Below, piece after piece: positions 59,454 through 64,000 of a DNA stretch of 64,000 nucleotides (position 1 is its first letter; every line of letters begins with the position of its first letter). The stretch is from Immersiella caudata (lineage: Eukaryota; Ascomycota; Sordariomycetes; Sordariales; Lasiosphaeriaceae), in contig JAULSU010000007.1 of assembly GCA_030512335.1 (NCBI GenBank), positions 3,286,001 to 3,350,000 on the forward strand, given 5' to 3'. Both the position numbers and the translations under genes were made by a program. Below the pieces are notes generated by a model that searched no databases, had not been told where the DNA came from, and was given only the letters and a program-made list of their open reading frames with translations.

Positions 59454-61701
59454 CTACCTATTCTGACTCAGATCCCCCATTTCGATATCATCTTCATCAC
59501 GGAAAGGGACTGCCCGGCCCATTGGGGCTGCCCGGTCCAGTAGGTTCTCTTCATCTCTTGCAGTGTCCGCCATTCTCGGACGCCGCAACATAGAAAGTAG
59601 GGCGTGCAACCACGATCTCTTGAACAACAGTATTGTTATGACAAGGGCAATCGCTGCGAGACCCCCGGTCAAGAGAATGTAGTTGCCTAAACTCTTGTCA
59701 AACGGGAGCATGTCGCCATCGATACTGAACATAGCAGAGCTGATGGAAATTGGAAGAAACACCTGCAGGGCATCAGGGGGCGTTCCATAAGTCAGGTCTT
59801 GACAAGCGACTGACCAGTGTAACGACCAGCATGATAACTGTAAGAAGTTTTGTGCGCTCGCTATTGTGTTGTTGAAGAATGGCAATCCTGTTCCCGTCAT
59901 GCTGCAGCCGTCGAGTTACCTGCCATCTCACTTGTCAGCAGCTTGAGTCATATAGAGAGCCTCAACCCCCACCTCTTGCTCAACGCTTCCGAGGAGAAGT
60001 CTCTGCGTCTCGACTTCCTGTCGCAGATCCCGAAGAGCTGCAATGTGCCCATCAATGGTGAGCAGGAGCCTGAAGAAGGAACCTGATCTTCCGGACATCT
60101 TGTCACCTCCCCGTCGAGATTGTTGGAGGCCGGTGAAGTAATTTCTGTCTCCGCTTCCAAACCGGTCCCAGGCGTCAATCGTCTTGGAGAGGAGTGTTGT
60201 AACTTGCTGCATGAATCGTATCGTTTGGTTGGAAAAGCTTTGCACCCGTTCGTTGTAGGTCTGGGTGTGATCTGGTGAGATGTTCTCGGAGAGATGGAGG
60301 TAATCGTGTGTCTAAATTGGCCGTCAAACATTATTAGCGCAAGCCCTGGCGGAGACGCGTGCAATTGGGTTCCCTCACATATGGCTCCGTGATCTGTAAT
60401 AGGCGAGAGACGACATTATGCCACTCGAGCCGTACTTGATCCACCCGACATTCGAGAAGTCTCAAAAAGTATTCCCTTGGCTTCCAAATCGGAGCGTTGG
60501 CATCGAATCGTCCCCCAGTCAGGGGATCCATGAGAACTGGATTCTCGATGGCCTCATCCCCATCCGCGCTCTCCGAGGCATAATACTCGACGCTCTCCCT
60601 GTCATCGTCGCCCCTGTAGTATGTATCAACAAAGGCAAGACCAACCCATGATTCATCGTCGAACCCTGTTACCATGCATGAGATTTGGGCCTCATAGATA
60701 CAGTCCTGGACGGGAGTGGCCGGATCGTGTTGAGGATCCAGGACCAGAAAGTCTAAGCCACGGCAACGCCTCAATGGCTTGCCGTTGGCTCTGAGACGTT
60801 TGTCCTCAAGGGGGCGTTCGGACCTTCTCCATGCATAAAATGGTAGTTGGAACTCCAACGCAAATGTTGGAAATCCAACCGACTGAATTTCGAGGCTGAG
60901 GGTGAGCAGTTTGACACAGGCGCGGTAATGGCGTGCTGCGGACGTACAGGCATATGTACCTTGAGTATTGTCTTGAACGCAAGGTAGCGATAGACAAAGT
61001 CTCTGTAGTATGTTGCTTGTCTTTTCGACGCCGTCGCAATGAGAGCTAATATGGACCAGCAGTCTGGGTCGGTAACATAGCTGCAACACAAAGGATATCA
61101 GCCATATTCAAAGTCTCATTTGAAACTGCAACAATAGTAGCTCCTTACATCAGGCGCCTGTCCGCATCGGGCTCGTTGGTCTCTATGGGCATGTAGTCAC
61201 TGTTGACGAGGCCAGAAGTCCTCGGGCGACTGCTGTAGCGCTGCTAATGTCAATCCCTGTGGATAGCATGGTATCATTGGTGGCATCAAGGGGTGTTACC
61301 ATTTTCCGCAGCTCGTTGTATAGCTGATGAGCTGAAAGAGCACCTTTTCTTGGTCGAACTGTGCCGCGTGGATTATCCCGTGCACCATCCTCGTTCCGGT
61401 CGTCCAAAAGCGCAAGTGGCCTCAATACTCGTGGATCACAGCCAGCCTTGAGGATGTCAAGATCGGCTGGAAGACAAAAGCCTTCTACTTCAACCACTTG
61501 ATAGAGGTAAGCGCTGGAGTCCTCACAAAGGTCCGTTGTAAACGCGCTGACAATATCTCTTGCTGTGGTTGGAAGCGGTCCTGGTTTAACCCAGAATGGT
61601 ATATTTTCCCGGCCACATGTCTCAATATGGCGTTCCGAGAAGACCGACACCCACTCTTCAGCGAATTGCAACTGTGCTGCGCTCACAGAATTTGAATCCA
61701 T
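59454..61701 (-). CDS. CorA-like membrane protein (624 aa), seven exons
   Basis: Seven exons (61701-61300, 61243-61149, 61080-60960, 60882-60379, 60311-59973, 59919-59815, 59762-59454) sum to an exact 624 residues. The N-terminus EWVSVFSERHIETCGRENIP is followed by RPRTSGLVNSDYMPIETNEP, then PDADRRLIYVTDPDCWSILA and the large soluble domain (FALEFQLPFYAWRRSE; GLAFVDTYYRGDDD). Toward the end, long helices (RFMQQVTTLLSKTIDAWDRF; HIAALRDLRQEVETQRLLLG) lead to the membrane part LLTVIMLVVTLVFLPISISS and LLTGGLAAIALVITILLF. This is the CorA-like plan with two C-terminal helices. The canonical GMN loop between helices is replaced by MFSIDGDML, so magnesium transport should not be assumed. The short C-terminus is acidic. 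Confidence 0.82.
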
Positions 61702-61731
61702 CTGACTCTAGTCCGAGGTTCTGTGATTGTG

Positions 61732-62020
61732 TCACGGCCGCGGGACCTTGGCTTTCTCAATGGGGCAGCTCGCACACCTGTAGTGATAACGACATGCCGG
61801 GTTGGTGCAGCTGGGCGTGGTATCAACGGTATACGGTCCGTCTCCACAGTTGCACTGGAATTACTGTTAGCAGACCTGCAAAATTAAGAGAGAGAGATTT
61901 GTGCAATCAAGGTCAACCTACACAGAACCACAACCATGCGGACTTCGTTCGACTCTCCTTGCCCTGCGATTGAGACAGGTTAGCAGAGTGGTGGCGCTAA
62001 GGCAGAAGAGAACCTACCAT
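61732..62020 (-). CDS. 55-aa Cys-rich microprotein with ATG at a splice junction
   Basis: Three exons on the minus strand: 62020-62018 (only the ATG), 61963-61922 and 61854-61732. The start codon is followed directly by a GTAGGT donor, and exon 2 resumes with GKESRTKSAWLWFC (acceptor CGCAG). The second intron (GTAGGT...TTCCAG) leads to CNCGDGPYTVDTTPSCTNPA, CRYHYRCASCPIEKAK and a TGA. Joined, the motif is WFCCNCGDGPY...C...C...CxxC, a compact zinc-ribbon-like pattern seen in small fungal proteins. It has no signal peptide, so is likely intracellular. It ends 30 bp before the ATG of the CorA-like gene on the same strand, so it may be a separate gene or an upstream unit. Its size and one-codon first exon make it easy to miss. 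Confidence 0.6.
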
Positions 62021-63440
62021 TTCCCAGGGCGTCCTGGGCTATCGAAGACGGCCAGAGCGCGAGGAGATGCGGCGGTATTAAGAAGGCCTGAGAGAATCGG
62101 CTTGCAAACTCGGCGTTGACGGGGCTCCTTGGAGAGAGATTACAGGGTTAGCTGGGCGGGGGGCTGGGCTGTCTATCTGCAATGCTCATGCATTCTGCAG
62201 GTTAGAATATGGTCAGGGAATGGGTTTGGCGGTGGCGCAAGGCAGTGGGCAAAGATCGATGTGGTTGCAGAGTCATGGAGCATTGGTCGAAATTCTCTCA
62301 TCTGCACACCGCTCAATGCGGGACAGCCAGGCAGCAACCCGCCTGCAACCAATCGCTGGGATTCACAATTCCCCGATTCACACGTGACCCGCAGAGCACT
62401 TGAAATGCAGGTTCGAGGCAGAATTTGGGGACCGAAACGGCTTGTGTTACGAACTACTTTGGTTCCTGCTTAGAAATCGGCGTCCCTCGGCCCACGTTTT
62501 CGGTGGCGTGCTTGCTGCTAGCGGTAGCACAGACCCTGCTGTCGCCAATTTGACTTTCCAACACAACGTCGCTATTTCCTGTTGGTCGCGGTCTCGTGCT
62601 TTTCCTCCACTCGCCAAGCAACCCCTCCTTGGCCACTTTGGCGCGACCAACATCAAACTTGGCATTGCTCAACCACCCAAACCTGGCGAACCCTTCCTTC
62701 CAATCAAATTTGGCTGCCCTCACCACAAACAAGACTACAACATGACCCGACACCATTCCGATGAGCGTTCAAAGGGCCGGAGCCCCCCGAATCATCCCAG
62801 CACAAGCCGACACCGTGGATATTTACCACTGCCCTTCAGCTACCCTTTTCAGACGAAATTATAGACCTCCTTCGCCAACAGAATCCCACACTCCAATGAA
62901 TTGGTATTGTGTCCGATGGCCCCGTCTGAGTAAAGTCGTATCTGGCAATGTGCTGGATAACTTCGGATGCCGATGCCGTGCCTGGACCTCTCAGACCTAC
63001 TGTGCGTTGGGCGAACCGATCAGGGACCGATGAAACGTCGTCAACCAGTCGACCAAGCATCTCGTTTTGTGATCTGGGCTGCCTTTTGGGGTTGCTCAGT
63101 CAGAATTTCCGCTCACTTTGTGCATCCTAATGAAATAGAGTTGTCGAACTTGGTACGCACTTGACCCGGCTCAGCTTGGGCTGAGTGCCATTACTGGGGA
63201 GAGGTGGCTTGGTCTTCGAGGACTATGGCCTCATGTCTGTGTCGTGGGGGGATCTTGGGGAACACCGGAGGGGCGGACAGGCGAGTTGACGAGTGAGATG
63301 TATGTTGAGGCGAACGAAGGTATGATGCTGACGGAAGATGCTATGCAGCTCGCGTCTTGTGGGATCAATGACTGAAAGATCGATGCCATATCGCCCATTT
63401 ATACACTACTAGAAAGGGCCCCCGCCTCTATTGAATCCTC
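62021..63440. other. Intergenic before the zinc-finger relic
   Basis: About 1.4 kb with overlapping short frames on both strands and no recognisable domain. Confidence 0.45.
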
Positions 63441-64000
63441 ACTTTTTACCCATCAACTTGCTCTGCAAATGAATCTGGCTTCAGCTCGTCCTATTCTCAA
63501 CCGAAGACCTTTGAGCCTGGATGTGACGACGAATAGCCAGTTTGGTTTTTAGAGACGCCCAGCAAGACATTCAGGAGCCAATAGGGGCACCGGAAACCCC
63601 TTGTGTGGCGAATGTCAGATCTGGAAATCAGCCGCATGAGCGCCCAGGTGATGGCCCGGGGAACGAGGTGCACTGCTTCATCCACTTCCCGTGTCAGAGA
63701 TGCGGCGAGGGCTTTCTACCACGAGAAGAGCAACAGGCGCACATCCTCAGCCCTGTAGCTTTCTCCCCAAACACCGCACCGGAGATCATGAGCAACCCCC
63801 CAAGGACGGCATAACATACAGGATGACCCCGATGTTTGGGTCGCGAAAAGGCAGCGAAAAGATAACCACCTGGGATCGACTATGGACTGTGCTGTTTTGT
63901 GGAACAGTTCTCAGCAATGGCAAGTCACCCATGTAGACTTCATATAATATCTGCTAACCTCCTTGGCAGTGTGTGTCTCCGTGGTGGAGCTGGAAGAGAT
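63441..64000 (+). pseudogene. Decayed C2H2 zinc-finger protein gene, running off the right edge
   Basis: Family-like fragments occur in several plus-strand frames. SDLEISRMSAQV near 63610 recalls the first zinc-finger-associated helix. FPCQRCGEGFLPREEQQAH at about 63685 is a C-x2-C-x-H finger. NTAPEIMSNPP and, one frame over, KDGITYRMTPMFGSRKGSEK follow, then WDRLWTVLF and, after a GC-AG intron (GCAAGT...TTGGCAG), VCVSVVELEE at the edge. These are hallmarks of a fungal C2H2 family with a conserved W-x-R-L-W block near the C-terminus. A missing C in a C6 run (63796-63801) separates SNPP from KDGIT, and another frame change precedes the finger. The N-terminus is not found. Confidence 0.45.

Noticed and set aside
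61183..61300. Continuation of exon 1 of the CorA-like gene through 61183
   Set aside because: Frame is open but the family-like sequence resumes only after a GTAACA donor at 61299 and the TTAG acceptor at 61244.

Overview
The window is a stretch of filamentous ascomycete nuclear DNA, most likely from a Sordariomycete. Genes carry short introns (about 45-110 bp) with GTPuNGT donors, CTRAC-type branch points and YAG acceptors. Third codon positions are rich in C and G, and the gene families are typical of Pezizomycotina: HET, DUF3328/UstYa, Hsp30-type HSP20, CorA-like, UstYa-type oxidases and CE1/CE16 esterases. There is no bacterial operon logic. I found no rRNA or tRNA gene and no complete transposon.

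Layout. 0-10.9 kb: a partial secreted FAD oxidoreductase at the left edge, a divergent Skp1-like protein, a small secreted Cys-rich protein with a doubtful splice donor, a four-helix membrane protein, an RGS-domain membrane protein and a secreted SGNH/CE16-type esterase. 11.3-16.6 kb: a same-strand array of small two-helix membrane proteins (four intact copies and one relic) sharing a W-P motif in the second helix, a CCG-like cysteine motif and usually a tail ending in LPxY or PPxY. An unrelated four-helix protein sits inside the array. 17-26.5 kb: a decayed FAD monooxygenase, then a head-to-head pair encoding two large proteins of unknown function (1338 and 694 aa). 26.7-31 kb: decayed DUF3328, HSP20 and small secreted genes. 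31.3-33.6 kb: a secreted Thr/Arg-rich protein with a duplicated Cys module, and a CE1-type esterase.

34.6-35.6 kb is a mosaic of gene fragments (chitin-binding CBM18, SRPK-like kinase, and an unknown C-terminus). 36.5-38 kb holds a single-pass membrane protein and an 80-aa secreted protein. 38.5-43.3 kb is the most unusual locus. A trypsin-like protease domain is fused to a membrane-anchored C-terminal region, and it is divergently paired with a gene carrying only that C-terminal region. 43.7-47 kb: a gelsolin/severin-type actin regulator and a MetE-like zinc methyltransferase. 47.4-49.3 kb: a damaged locus with cytochrome-b5-like repeats. 49.5-50.6 kb: an aquaporin. 51.5-52.9 kb: a HET-domain incompatibility protein. 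53.2-54.5 kb: a decayed epoxide-hydrolase-like gene with an in-frame 42-bp duplication. 55.2-56.8 kb: a 499-aa protein of unknown function. 58.1-59.2 kb: a secreted zinc metallopeptidase. 59.5-62.0 kb: a CorA-like membrane protein preceded by a 55-aa Cys-rich microprotein whose ATG abuts an intron. 63.4-64 kb: a decayed C2H2 zinc-finger gene running off the right edge.

Overall this is an accessory, fast-evolving region: secreted enzymes, incompatibility-type and membrane genes, and many pseudogenes. Several premature stops are of the CpA-to-TpA type expected from repeat-induced point mutation. Several frameshifts lie in or near short homopolymers, so some apparent pseudogenes could be uncorrected assembly errors. 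I see no joint pathway; the clearest functional pairings are the three divergent or tandem groups at 11-17, 19-26 and 38-43 kb.
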